Below, one piece after another: positions 45,991 to 56,796 of a stretch of 64,000 nucleotides of DNA; positions within the stretch are counted from its first letter, which is position 1; each line of letters starts with the position of its first letter. The notes beneath the pieces are model-generated. The model saw only the letters and a list, made by a program, of their open reading frames with translations, was not told the DNA's origin and made no database searches. The DNA is taken from contig NC_133913.1 in NCBI RefSeq assembly GCF_964199755.1, positions 8,844,201 through 8,908,200 of the forward strand, written 5' to 3'. The DNA comes from Larus michahellis (Eukaryota; Chordata; Aves; Charadriiformes; Laridae). The position numbers and the translations under genes are program-made.

Positions 45991-47308
45991 TATCATCTGA
46001 TGCCCAAAGAATCCTTGTCGTGCAACAGGCATCCACCTCTGATGGCAGTTTTAAGCAATAGCTCCCAGTGTCTGGCAAAGAAAGATGGGCGAGAGAAGCA
46101 CCAGGATGTACGCAAAGAGAAAGCCCAACAGAAGTTGCCTCTGCTCATCTAAAAATTAAAGGCAAAAAAAGACTCAAAAAACAGAGCAGCCTTTTCCATC
46201 ACCCCAATTTAAAGCAGAGCAAGCAGCTTTTATTTTAACACTGCTGAGGAAGTCCTTAAAACCTACCTCAGAACACTGCTTCAGGATTCAGGAGGCTCAG
46301 GTAGGCCAGATTAAATGCTCAGAGTTACCAACACAGAACGGGGAAATGAAGAACCTATTATGTAAAGTAACATTTGTACAAGGAAAAAGAAGTGCAGCTT
46401 TTTCACGATTGTAACAACTGTGATGTCTACTTCACAGAAAGATGGGAGTGGGGGAAATGAACCTGCCTAGGTTGTAGGTAAAGCGCGACCAGTTCATGAA
46501 TGACCAGGGATTACTCTGTCCAGACATGGCAGGAAAGACATCCGAGGATTAGGGTGACTTTTACTTCCGATGAAACACCATCAACACCCGGGCAGCATGA
46601 AGGCTACACAAGACTAGTGAGAAGACTGCAGTCCCAGGCTTTTTGTGGGACCATTACCCTGCAAGGGGCTTTGCCCTGGCAAAGCGACAGCAAACCAAAC
46701 ATTGCCGCTTGAGCACTCGAACTACAGCATCACAATCCCAAGAGGTTCCAGTCTGTAAGACTTGGATAGACGTAGCTGAGAAAATTATGCGTGCAAAAGA
46801 AATGCATCTCCAGGAGACAGACCTCCATGGTCTGAGCACAGCACTACGCTATAAGCTTTACTAACCGAACGTCTACTTTTCTACTCAAATGCTAGTGGTC
46901 TCCATAGAGAGAAAGCTGTTTCAGCCAGTTCTCCTCCAAAGCCCTTGCACTGGTAAATCCAGACAAACAGAAGCACCCTTCTACAGAAAGCCACTGCAAG
47001 CAGAAAGGCACTAGTTTGTGAAATCCATATGGAAACCCATTCCGGCAGAAAAGAGAATCCTTACCGGACTGTTGGCAAAACTCCCCACATCTCTGGGCCA
47101 GGGGGACGTCAGCAACATATCTGCACCTCCGACACTCGGGGCCCACCACAAAGATGGTTTCCATTCTGTCACATCCTCTGAGCTAAACTGTCGGCGGGAG
47201 CTGGCTCATCCTGGGGCTCGGTACCGCTGACACACGTGACCTGCAGTCCAGAAGTACTCCTGCAAAGATCTTGATGTCCTGCATTAACATACCAGCACAC
47301 AACTTGAG
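45991..47308. other. Gene-free interval
   Basis: Nothing recognisable. Short frames have no domains. Confidence 0.5.
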
Positions 47309-48005
47309 ATCATAGAAACACAGAACGGTTAAAGTTGGAAGGGACCTCAAAGGTCATCCAGTTCCAACCCGCCCTGCCATGGGCAGGGACACCTTCCGCT
47401 AGACCAGGCTGCTCAAAGCCCCATCCAACCTGGCCCTGGACATCTTCAGGGTCCATAGCTTCTCTGGACAACCTGTGCCAATGCCTCACCACCCTCACAG
47501 TAAAGAATTTCTTCCTAACACCTACCCTAAATCTTCCCTTTTTTAGTGTAAAACCATTACCCCTCGTCCTATTGCTACACTCCCTGATAAACAGTCCCTC
47601 TCCACCTTTTCTGTAGGCCCCCTTTAAAGTACTCCAAGACTGCTATAAGCTCTCCCCGGAGCCTTCTCTTCTCCAGGCTGATCAATCCCAGCTCTCTCAG
47701 ACTGCCTCCAGAGCAGAGGTGCTCCAACCCTCCGATCAGCTTCATTGCCTCCGCTGGAGTCACTCCAGCAGGCCCATGTCCTTCTTATGTTGGGGGCCCC
47801 AGAGCTGGAGGCAGCACTCCAGGTGGGGCCTCACCAGAGCAGAGCAGAGGGGCAGGATCACCTCCCTCGGTCTGCTGGCCACACTTCTCTTGGTGCAGCC
47901 CAGGATGCGGTCGGCTTTCTGGGCTGCAAGCACTCATTGCTGGCTCACGCTGAGCTTCTCACCAAACAGCACCCCCAGGTCCTCAGGGCTCCTCTCAGTA
48001 TAAAC
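47309..48005 (-). mobile_element. CR1 LINE 3' part, minus strand
   Basis: The plus strand begins with the reversed CR1 terminus (ATCATAGAAACACAGAACGG) and continues through the ORF2 C-terminal codons. The minus-strand translation has [20 protein letters not shown]. It ends near 48005, 5'-truncated. Confidence 0.9.
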
Positions 48006-48660
48006 ACTGCCAAGTCTTCTCTTATTTGCAACAGATACAGAGGATCAAATTTAGCAAATCTAGCCTTACCTCTACTGAAACTTTCCTTACAGACAGCTCA
48101 TTTTCTGTGTTTGGAAACTGTTGTAGAGACCTGTTCTAGCGCAAAGGCTCAAATGCTGCTCAGGGCAAAGAAGCCGTTTAGACAAGCCCCAGTTTTCTTT
48201 CCTCACTGCCGCCTTGTTTCCCAGAAGTCAAAGGCTGTGTAAGAAGACTGCATAAGAAAGCCAACTGCAAGTGTCTTTAATATTTTTGTCAGGCATTGTT
48301 CTAGGAAGACACTGACTTTTCCTGCTTGCTTTGCTACAGCTTCATTACCTTTAAAGACGATACTTCTCACCCCTGCTACTCCAATACAGCCTCACAGCCC
48401 AGCAAAATCATACTGCAGGTAGGAAACCTTCCCCACAGAAAGATGGGCACACTGCAGGAATGAGTTACTGTCAAAGAACAGACTCCAAGACGCACAGAGC
48501 ACCAGCTGAGAGCAACCTCTGCTTCAACTACACCTAGCTCCACTGTCTACACGAGGAGACCAGCTCCGAAATGATCCCTAGCCCTAAGAACACAGATCAG
48601 CCCGAGGGCAATGCTAAGGAAATATCAGCACACAGGGACACCCGGTCATTCGGTTTAAGC
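48006..48660. other. Gene-free interval
   Basis: No recognised feature. Confidence 0.5.
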
Positions 48661-48779
48661 TGATGGGGAAAAGGACAGAGGACTAGAAAGAGAAAATACG
48701 ATGAGAGAAAAGACAGAGGAGCCGAGAGAGAAAGAAAGGTCCAGGGAAAAGGCTGGAGAGATCAAGACAAACAGGGACT

Positions 48780-49199
48780 CGGGCACTTCTGTCCCCGTCC
48801 GTCCACCCTTTCCCCCCTCCCTCCCCCGGAGCTCCAGCCGCCGGCCTGTCCTCGCCTCACGGGCAGGCAGCCCTGGCCCTCCCCTCGGCCGGGCCTCAGC
48901 GGGAGCAGAGGCTGCAGTCCCTGACACAACATGGCCGCCGGGAGCCCCGTGCCGGGACTACAGCTCCCGGCACGCCCCGGGGTGCCCCTGCCTGCCCTCT
49001 GAGCCCCGCCGGAACCAGGGCCGCCTCCCCGGGGCTGCGCCGGCCCAAGGGGCCCCGCTGGGGCCGTAAGGAGGAGGGCAGAAAGGGAGGGAGCGGCGGA
49101 GAGGGGTGGGAAGGGCCAGAGGGACCACGGGGAGAGCAGGGGGGGGCTGGGCCGGGAGCGGAGGGAGGGGAAATGCTGGCGAGGAGCGGGCAGGGCGAT
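48780..49199. promoter_or_regulatory. CpG-rich block with YY1-like and ZNF143-like sites, candidate promoter
   Basis: GC-rich and CpG-dense compared with its surroundings. It contains CAACATGGCCGC at 48928-48939, an exact fit to the reversed YY1 consensus CAANATGGCNGC. It also contains ACTACAGCTCCCGGCACGC at 48957-48975, close to the ZNF143/THAP11 element ACTACAATTCCCAGCATGC (15 of 19 by eye). The latter overlaps a perfect 9-bp inverted repeat (48949-48957 with 48965-48973). This pairing is typical of broadly active CpG-island promoters. No exon could be assigned on either strand, and a solo LTR starts at 49200. Confidence 0.5.
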
Positions 49200-50231
49200 T
49201 GCCATGACCCGCTCAGGAAAAGGACGGAGGGGCGGGGGGCTCGGATTCGCAAACACCCAGCAACGAGGACTAAGGTGAGACAACTCCCAAGGTCCGTATG
49301 CAGACATTCATTAGATTCACACAGTGATTAGGTCTTAAGTAGGTCTACGGTAATTGGTTAGGTATATAGCAAATTATGGCTAGCGGAAAGGTACACGCTG
49401 TTACTTGGCAACAGATACATAGCAGTTTATGGCAAGCAGTGGTATCAGCGGTACTTAATAACAGATATACAATGAACTGTGGCGAGTGGTAAGATACGCC
49501 TTGCGTTACTTCTTTAAAAGAAAAAGGAAAAAAGAAAGAAAAGAAACAAAGGGATAGAGAAGGAGAGACAAAGAGAGATAAAGAGATCACTGGTCCTGGT
49601 TCCAGCGTTGGCTCGGCCAATGCGGGTTGTGCAAGTGCTCCTCTGCATAAAATCTCCCCAGGGAAAATCTTCCCTTCAGGGAAAAATCTTCACTTCCAGG
49701 GGCACTTATTTTCCCCTCTGTGTTCGCTGTATCAATATGATCTACCCCACTGTTACAGTGACAGTTTCGTCTCAGGTTTCTTCCCCCTCCCCCCCAACAA
49801 GGTGATGTGTAGTATGGTTTGGGTGGGGAGACGAGTGCTATAGTCATATATGTTGCGCGTGATCTCAGTAATCTTCATTAGCATATGCAAGGGTGTCACG
49901 TTTAATACGCATTTTGCGGATTACGCGGCAAAGGTCATCATCGGACGTAGCAGCCTTCCAAAGAAACAAACTACACAAATTCCTTGTTGTCTTGTCCTTG
50001 CCAACGAAAAGCAGTTCCCTCCTCCAGATTCAGGCGAGTTTCTTTCCCGCCTGAGTAAGCGTGTGTTAGCCTTATCAGTTCTGTGAGCATAAGGCCTGCA
50101 TTATTCACCCCGACACTATAGCTTCACTTACCTGTGTTTGAGACATTCCTCGGAAAGGCTCAGGGGGCCTCCTCCCCCTCCTGTTCGACTCTCACCTTTG
50201 GTTTCGGGGAATTTACAAGTTGTCTCTTACA
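49200..50231 (-). mobile_element. Solo LTR, same family as 12192-13180, opposite strand
   Basis: On the minus strand it starts TGTAAGAGACAACTTG and ends CATGGCA. It aligns along its length with the solo LTR at 12192-13180. The flanks GCGAT (49195-49199) and GGGAT (50232-50236) match at 4 of 5 bases, a worn TSD. A TTCTTTTCTTTCTTTTTTCC-type tract lies near 49505-49550 on the minus strand. It inserted at the edge of the CpG-rich block. Confidence 0.82.
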
Positions 50232-50236
50232 GGGAT

Positions 50237-50620
50237 AGAGCAGTAAAGAGATGGAGGGGAAGGGGACAGCAGGGGGCAGGAGGAAAACCAGCGACAAGCA
50301 GCGGGACAGAGAGTGCAGGAGAAGGGCAGGAAGGAGGACAGAGGGACGGAGAGACACAGGCCGGGCAAGGAAGCGGGACAGAGGGGCAGAGAGACAGAAG
50401 AGGCACCAGGAGAGCGGAGTGACAGATAAATGGGATGGGGAACATGAGAGCGGGACAAAGGGGAAAGGGGGAGAGGGGAAAGGGAAGGGAGAGAGAAAGG
50501 GAGAGGGAGGGACAGAGGGCAGGGGACAGAGCAAGGCAAGGACGGGAAATGCTCCAGAAAGCCTGAGAAACAGAGGGCTGTGAATCAGGACAAGGAGGCA
50601 CAGAGGGACAGAACAGCGAT
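50237..50620 (+). repeat. Long purine-rich tract
   Basis: Almost continuous G/A-rich sequence (GGGACAGAG, GGAGAGGGGAAAGGGAAGGG). A shorter purine-rich run lies at 48662-48790 on the other side of the LTR. Purine tracts of this kind can form triplex DNA and give long meaningless open frames. Confidence 0.75.
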
Positions 50621-51737
50621 GGCCTCCAGGACTTTTCCTCTCTTTAGGCCTGCTGGATAAAGACTCGTCCCTTGAGAGATGGCTCAGGACCAGGCCGGGG
50701 CCAGCAGCACTGCCTTCTGCATGCCATGGCGGCGATGGGCAGAGGAACAGGTTGGCAGATCCCGGGGCTGGGTCTGTTTTTTCCCAGTGAAACCCCAGCC
50801 GGTGCTGGCCCCACGCTGCAGCCCCCAGGCTGAGGCTTAAGGAGCTATTTCTGCAGGCGCTGCACCCAGCTGGGCCCTGCTGCCGCTTGCCAGCTGCCCT
50901 GGGCTGCCCCCCGTTGTCTCCAGCTCTTCTTTCTGCCAGCGCCAGGGGCACTGTGGCGTGGCTTGCCTGCTCCCCACAGCTGTTCTGACCCACGTCCGCA
51001 GCTCGTACGTGCTGTCCACATCACACAACTGATTTGGGTGGCAGGTCTCTCTTGCGGCACCCTGGGAAGGGGGGCAAGGCAAGCCCCACCCCTCCCTTCT
51101 GATCTTTGTCCCCAGATGACCAGGTGGAGACCTACCGCGTGCTGGCAAGCATCCTGCAGGGAGGTGACAGCTGATGGCAGAGCAACGCTGAGACCCGCCT
51201 GACAGCAAAGGTGCCCGCTGGCCGCGGAGCAGACCAGGTGAGCTGGTTCTCTTGGAGGCCACCAAAGAAGCCTTCCTCTGCCCCCAGTTTTGGTGAGATA
51301 TGGAGCATTGCAGAGTTGTTTCTCAGGCATCCACGCCTGAGGAGTTTCCCCGTGCCCCTGTGAGAGATCCTGCTCTCAGGAAGCACCTCCCCATAGAGCA
51401 AACCACCCAGGACATATCCAGCCACCCAGCGCTGGGCAGGGCTGCCCTGAGGGCATGAGGACGGGGCCACCTGCCCGGTGGCTCTGACACAGGAATGATG
51501 AGCTGAAGCCCCGTGGTCATGGCTGGCCAGTTCAAAGTCTCTGAGTGCCTCAACCTTTCTCTCTCAGAGTGTTTAACCAAGAGACTTTTTAAGGGTGTGA
51601 CAGATGATGTGAAGATGGATGTCGGTAGTCTCCTGGTGGCTCTGTCCGGCTTTGAAGTTGTGATGTCTGAGATCTGGGGCCACCTGAAGGCTCTGGCAGA
51701 GGTCTCCAGGGCGTTTGTGTTCAAAGTTTTGATATCT
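50621..51737. other. GC-rich interval without a recognised gene
   Basis: Contains exon-like patches (for example an acceptor-like CCCCAG at about 51115 followed by codons for DDQVETYRVLASILQGG). No protein family is recognised and no consistent exon chain can be built. Confidence 0.35.
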
Positions 51738-51945
51738 TAGGGCAACAATGTGCTAAGGTTACAGAGTGCTTGGGTTACAGGGTGCTAGGGCTATGGGGTT
51801 CTGGGGTTATGCGGTGCTACGGTAACAGTTTACAAGGGTTATTATATACTTGTGTTAGGGAGAGAGGTATTGGGTGCTAGGTTCAAGGCTTACAGTGTGC
51901 TAGAGTTATGGGGTGGTAGGCTCACGGAATGACAGAGTGTAAGTG
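51738..51945 (+). repeat. Degenerate GTGCTAGGGTTACAG minisatellite
   Basis: About ten imperfect copies of a roughly 16-18 bp unit (GTGCTAGGGTTACAGG). Some copies resemble telomere-like TTAGGG steps, but the period is wrong for a telomeric array. Confidence 0.7.
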
Positions 51946-52288
51946 GGATAGGATTAAAGCATGCTCTTTTTAGGGATAGGGTCTGGCCTTTTTGCTCCTG
52001 GTTTCCCGGGTTGTTTGGGTTTTTTTTTTTGCCTTAGCTTATGTTCCGGATGTTTTCTGGGGAGTCCTATTTGAGGTGGTTTTCTTGTTAGGGTTTGGAT
52101 AGGGGCATGCTTTCTGAAGTGTCTTCTAGTTGTTTTTTTGCTCCTCTGGTGGTTTGTTTTGCATTTTCTGCCTTGTAACCATCATTTCTGGTCTAATGTG
52201 GCTTTCCAGGTCGGCTAGTTTCATTTCTGCTCAGTCCAACTCATTTCTGCTGAGTTTCGGACTGTTTTAGATAGGTGTGGGTTATTTC

Positions 52289-52812
52289 TGTGAGAAACGC
52301 TCCTTATCCACTAACAATGGCTCAGGCAGTGATCGATACGAAGCACATTTTATTTAGACATTCTTGCAGGAACGGGTGTCCTAGCAAGTAGGCACACCTG
52401 AGTTCCCGAAGTAACTTCTTTTTATTTCCTATCCCCGGCCAAAATTTCCCTCCCCTGTTTCCCCATTGGCTAGGTACTCCAGGGTTTACAGCCTGTCCGA
52501 TTTGCCTAAAACTACTTGCATTTGCTCTGCCTCTGTTTACTTCTCCCCATCACCCCTCCTAAACCCCTCACTCCACCTGTTTATTTCTTCCTTTTTTTGG
52601 TATTATTGCCCACAGTAGCTGGTCTCAGTTAAACATCCATCCTCCCGTTAAACCACCGGTCCGGCATAGGCTGGTTTCTCCTTTGTCTAAGGGATGAGCA
52701 TTCTTGCCTGTCTCTTGATCAGCCTGTGTGTTGTTAATCATTCTCTAGCTACATTATTGCAGACTGGCCAAGTTGTTCCTCTGCCAAAACAACGCTGAAG
52801 ATTTTTCTTACA
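52289..52812 (-). mobile_element. Probable solo ERV LTR, minus strand
   Basis: On the minus strand it starts TGTAAGAAAAATCTTC and ends CGTTTCTCACA, 524 bp. An AATAAAATG polyadenylation signal lies near 52350 and a TATA-like AAATAAAAAG near 52430, in proper order. No clear TSD was found. Confidence 0.6.
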
Positions 52813-53369
52813 TTTGCAGTCCGTGGAGAACGACTGACAGATGACTCCTGTGCACTTCTGGGGTGTGGGAGGACTTCTGCCCGTAGCTAATGAATGTCAG
52901 ATGTCTAAGTGTACTTCTGAATTTGTGTAGACTTCCAAATACACGGTCATTTCTCCTGCCTTGGGGAAGAGCCATAGGAAGACTTCAGCCACATGGAAGG
53001 ACAAGGGTTTCCCCAAGGGTACGTGGCTTTTTGGTTTTTGCTTCTGAGTAAGAAACCTGCAAAGAAGCTGCTATCATTAAGCTTAGTGACATTTTGTAGA
53101 GTCCTGGACCGAGTATCGCATGTCTTGAAACATGGCTGAAAAAATGGTAGAGGTTTGTCTGTGTGTTTTGGATTCTTCAGGTTTGAATGTTTGCTCGTGG
53201 TGGTAACTTCTTACTGTCCTTAGCTGCTGTCTCAAGGCACAACACGTCCTTAGGGTGAGGTTCATCACCCATGCTAGTGGATGTCAATCCATATTTCAAA
53301 TAGACTTCTTTAGGGGGCAAATTCCTCTCAGATATGTTCAGTCATCCTTGGTTTTGCCTCTTCACGTAA
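52813..53369. other. Gene-free interval
   Basis: No recognised feature. Confidence 0.45.
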
Positions 53370-53830
53370 CCATTGTCCCCTTAGCCCCGCCATGTCCTCT
53401 TTAACTCACTCTGGGGCCCCTCAACCACCTAAAATATCCCCTTAGACACCCCCCAATGTCCCCTTAGCCCCCCATAGCCCCTCAGCAATGTCCCCTTAGC
53501 CCTGCCATGTCCTCTTTATCTCACTCTGTGGCCCCTCATCCCCCCAAGGCCTCACAGTGTCCCCTCAGCTCCCCCATGCCCCTTCGGCCCCCCAAATGTC
53601 ACATCAGTCCTCGCTGGGTCTCCTCTTAGACGCCCCCAGTGTCCCCTCAGCCCCCCCGTACTCCCCCAAGTATCCTCTGAACCCCATATGTCCCCTTAGA
53701 CCCCACCAGTGTCCCCTCAGCCACCTCCAATGTCCCCTCAACCCCTCCATGCCCCCTTAGACCCCCTCTGGGTCCCCTTAGACCCCTCAATGTCCCCAAA
53801 GCCCTCCCAATATCCCCTCAGCCCCACGGC
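53370..53830 (+). repeat. C-rich minisatellite, 20-21 bp unit
   Basis: Tandem units such as TGTCCCCTTAGACCCCACCAG. A higher-order repeat of about 114 bp is visible: the block GCCATGTCCTCTTTA(A/T)CTCACTCTG occurs at about 53387 and 53501. Confidence 0.85.
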
Positions 53831-54039
53831 AGGGATTAGGGCCCCCCCACGCACCCCCAGGAGGTGTTGCGGGGGGCACTCCTAATGACACCCCCCCAAG
53901 TAATTAACAGCTGCTTTTAATTAGGGGGACAGAGGATCACGGGAGTTTGGTCAAGCTTGGCGGAGGGGACCCAGGCATCTGGGAGGGGGTGACCCCTGCC
54001 CTGTGTTTGGTGACAGCTCTCAGGGGACCCAGGCATCCA

Positions 54040-54480
54040 GGACCCCCAAGTCCCTCTAGGGTGTCCCCCCACCCCTATAGGTGCCAGAGCCCCTTCCCCA
54101 CCCCTTTCATGCCCCTTCCCCCATAGGATGCCAGTGGCCCCCTCCCCACCACTTAGGGGTACCCTCTCAAACCCCTGTGGGTGCAACCCTGCCCCCCTTA
54201 CCCTATAGGATGCCCCCATACCCCATAGAGTGACACCGCTGCCCTATAGGGTGCCAGCCCCACACTCTCATGGGTGTCAGGTCCGCCATCCCATGTCTAT
54301 AGAGTGCCACCCGCATCCCATAGGGTGCCACCACCCCTCTCCCCACACCCCCATAGGGTGGCCCCCTGCCATGGGTGCCAGCCCCCCCTTCCCCCCACTG
54401 TAGGGTGCCACCCCCGCCCCGATAGGTGCCCTCCATTGCGTGTGGGGTGTGCCTCCCCCCCCACCATGGGACTCCCCCCA
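54040..54480 (+). repeat. C-rich minisatellite with CCCATAGGGTGCCACC units
   Basis: More than ten degenerate copies of a roughly 27-40 bp unit containing C(C/T)ATAGGGTGCCA. It ends just before the first glutamate-receptor exon remnant. Confidence 0.85.
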
Positions 54481-54769
54481 AGGTGCCCCCATAAGCCCCC
54501 TCTCTCCCCCTCCCAGCCCTGCCATCCTGCTCCTGCTGGCCCTCAGCACCTTCAGCCCGCTGTGGCCATGGGTGTCATCCCCCCCTTGCCCACCCAGCCC
54601 CATGCAGGCCCTGCGTGCAGGCAGCGTGGTGGTGTCGGTGACCTTCAATGAGAATGGGGATGCCCTGGGGCGCTACGATATCTTATAGTTCTGGGGTGGC
54701 AATGGCAGCAGCACCTACTGGGTGGTGGGACAGTGGGTGCAGGGGCTGAGCCTGCGGGTGAGTTCCCCA

Positions 54770-55245
54770 TGGATGCCTGGGTCCCCATGGGTGACCCCTG
54801 CTATTGTCTTCTGGGACCCCTCTGTAGTCAACTGGGTCCCATGGGAGCCCCCACATGATCTTATGGGTGCCCCCATGGTCATTTGGGTTCCCATGGGTGT
54901 CCCTCCCAACCACGATGTCCTGGTGGGTCCACCCATGGTCATCTGGGTCCCCATGGGTGCCCCTCCATGTTCTCCTGGTGGGTCCCCCCATGGTCAGCTG
55001 GGTGCTCTTCCTGGTCATGTGGGTCCTCTGTGGGTGGGGTGGGATGTCCATGGGGGAGTCCTCTCCTGGATGCCTGTGACCCCATAGGTGGTTCCACTGG
55101 ACCTCCTGGTGGGACTCCATGGTGTCCTGGTGGATTCCCATGGTCATCTGGGTTCCTTGGTGGACGTTCTCCCTCTGGGTCCTTTTGATGGGTGGGGTGG
55201 GATGTCCACATAGGGTGAGATGTCCAGAGGGAGTGTTCTCCTCTT
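54770..55245 (+). repeat. Minisatellite in a receptor-relic intron, about 60-bp unit
   Basis: Units with CCATGGTCATCTGGGTCCCC followed by ATGGGTG and TCCTGGTGGG. The array fills the interval between relic exons (a) and (b). Confidence 0.82.
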
Positions 55246-55362
55246 GGATGCCTAGGGTGGGCGTCTGCACCCTACCAAAACTCTTCTTGGGCTTGGGGAT
55301 GAGCCTCACCTACGCCACACTCCTTACCAAGACCAACATGATCTACAGAATCTTCAAGCAGA

Positions 55363-55827
55363 GTGAGTCATGGAGGGACACAGATGTTCTGGAGGACCCA
55401 GGAGACCAGGAGGGGGACAAGAGTCCAGGGAGGAACCCATGAGTTGAGGTTGAGGGCTGTAGTATGGGGTTCCTTACCAAGACCAACCACATCTAATCTG
55501 TCTTCAAGGAAGGTGAGTTATGGGGGAAACCAAGAGTTCTGGAGGACACAGGAGATCAAGAAGAACCCAGGAGTCCACGTTGTGGGTGAGGATTTTGGGT
55601 TGAGGGCCAGGAGGGATGTAGGATGGAGTTCTGGAGGACCCAGGTGTCCAGGAAGGGGACCCAAGCATGCGACGCTCAAGCAAACCAAGGGAATGGAGGC
55701 ATATGGGCTGGTTCCTCCACCTCTAGGGAGGAACCTCGATGTCTGGGGGTGGACCCATGTGTCCGAAAAGGAACCCAGGCATCTGGGCACCCCATACTCC
55801 TCTCTTGATTGTCCTCCCCCTGCCCCT
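55363..55827 (+). repeat. GGAGGACCCAGG-type repeats with a duplicated exon fragment
   Basis: Degenerate GTTCTGGAGGACCCAGGAGA units. At about 55471-55515 a partial copy of the end of exon (b) and its donor recurs (TCCTTACCAAGACCAAC ... GTGAGTTA), so the array grew by duplicating the exon edge. Similar units continue at 56220-56460 and after the CR1 at 60957-61110. Confidence 0.75.
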
Positions 55828-56796
55828 GGCAAATGGTCGGTGACCCCTCCCCATTTCATCAGCCCCATCTCCCAACTTGTCATCACCTTCGCCTTGAGCG
55901 GCCTCTAACTGGTGGCTGCCTCCATTTGGCTCCTCCTTTGTTCTCCTCACTCCCTAATCGACTAGAAGATGGGTTGAACCCCCAACCCTGAAGATGCCCA
56001 AGGTGTCCCCAGGTGTGACATAGCCAAAGGTGGCACCTTGGGCTGCTTGGCCTATGCCCTTCTTCTCATGTTGACCTGCACCATCTATGCCATCAAAGCC
56101 CAGGGGGTGTCTGAGGCCTTCAGTGAGGCCAAACCCATTGGCTTTGCCATGTACACCACCTGCATCGTCTGGTTGGCCTTCAGCTCCATCTTCTTCACCA
56201 TCCAGTCAGCCAAGAGGGTGAGGACATTTCGGGGGGGGAATCTTAGGAGATGGAGGAGGTGGGATTTTGGGGATATACAAGAGGTTGGGGAGACCCAGGA
56301 TGTTGGAAGTGAGTGTCTATGGGGGAAGCCAAGGGGCTTGGAGTGACCCAGGAGATTGGGGAAGTGAGAGGGAGATGAGTGATTGTGGGGGAACTCAAGA
56401 GTTTGGGGGGACCCAGGACTCTGGGGACAGGCAGAAGATGGTGGTCTGGGGGGGACTGGGAGTTGGGTGGACCGCGGAGACCAGCTTCAGGGCAGGTAAG
56501 ACTGCGCTGGGGAAGGGATCTGCAGCAAAAAGAGCTGACAAAAAGCTCTTTCTGGGGCTTTTGTATGCTGGCAAAAGCCCACAGCCTGTGTTGAGTGCTG
56601 TCAGCTGGTGGGTGGGCTGCTGAGTGAGCCTGAGTTGTTGCTGAGTTGTTGCTGTTGCTGAGTGGAGACAGCAACACCCCTGGTTGATCAAGCCACCAGG
56701 TTATAGGAAGCCTCCAGGAGTGCAGGGACTAGTCCTTGCCCAGGGCGAGCAACCAGTGCTCCCCACAACTGACCATCGAGTCACAAGGTCTCACTC

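Larger units (their letters stand above)
54598..56217 (+). pseudogene. Group III metabotropic glutamate receptor relic
   Basis: Three exon-like blocks of a class C GPCR. (a) 54598-54757, with acceptor CCACCCAG and donor GTGAGT, encodes the end of the ligand-binding domain: VTFNENGDALGRYDI, an in-frame TAG at 54686, then YWVVGQWVQGLSLR. (b) 55256-55362, with AG/GTGAGT edges, encodes TM2-TM3 ([27 protein letters not shown]). (c) About 55828-56217 encodes FISPISQLVITFALSGL, stop TAA 55906, two more stops near 55963 and 55975, then [20 protein letters not shown] and [10 protein letters not shown]. These match the GRM4/6/7/8 group; the subtype is uncertain. The remaining ectodomain, TM6-TM7 and the tail are not seen. 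Introns are filled with minisatellites, and a CR1 follows at 56470. It is a decayed gene or gene copy. Confidence 0.85.

Noticed and set aside
51110-51250. Exon of a host gene (DDQVETYRVLASILQGG).
   Set aside because: An acceptor-like site is present, but the frame stops quickly and no family or neighbouring exon could be recognised.
48762-51265. Long minus-strand frames across the GC-rich and purine-rich region.
   Set aside because: They are low-complexity translations of biased DNA with many overlapping alternatives and no recognised family.
51738-51945. Interstitial telomeric repeat.
   Set aside because: Only scattered TAGGG steps occur. The repeat period is about 16-18 bp, not 6.
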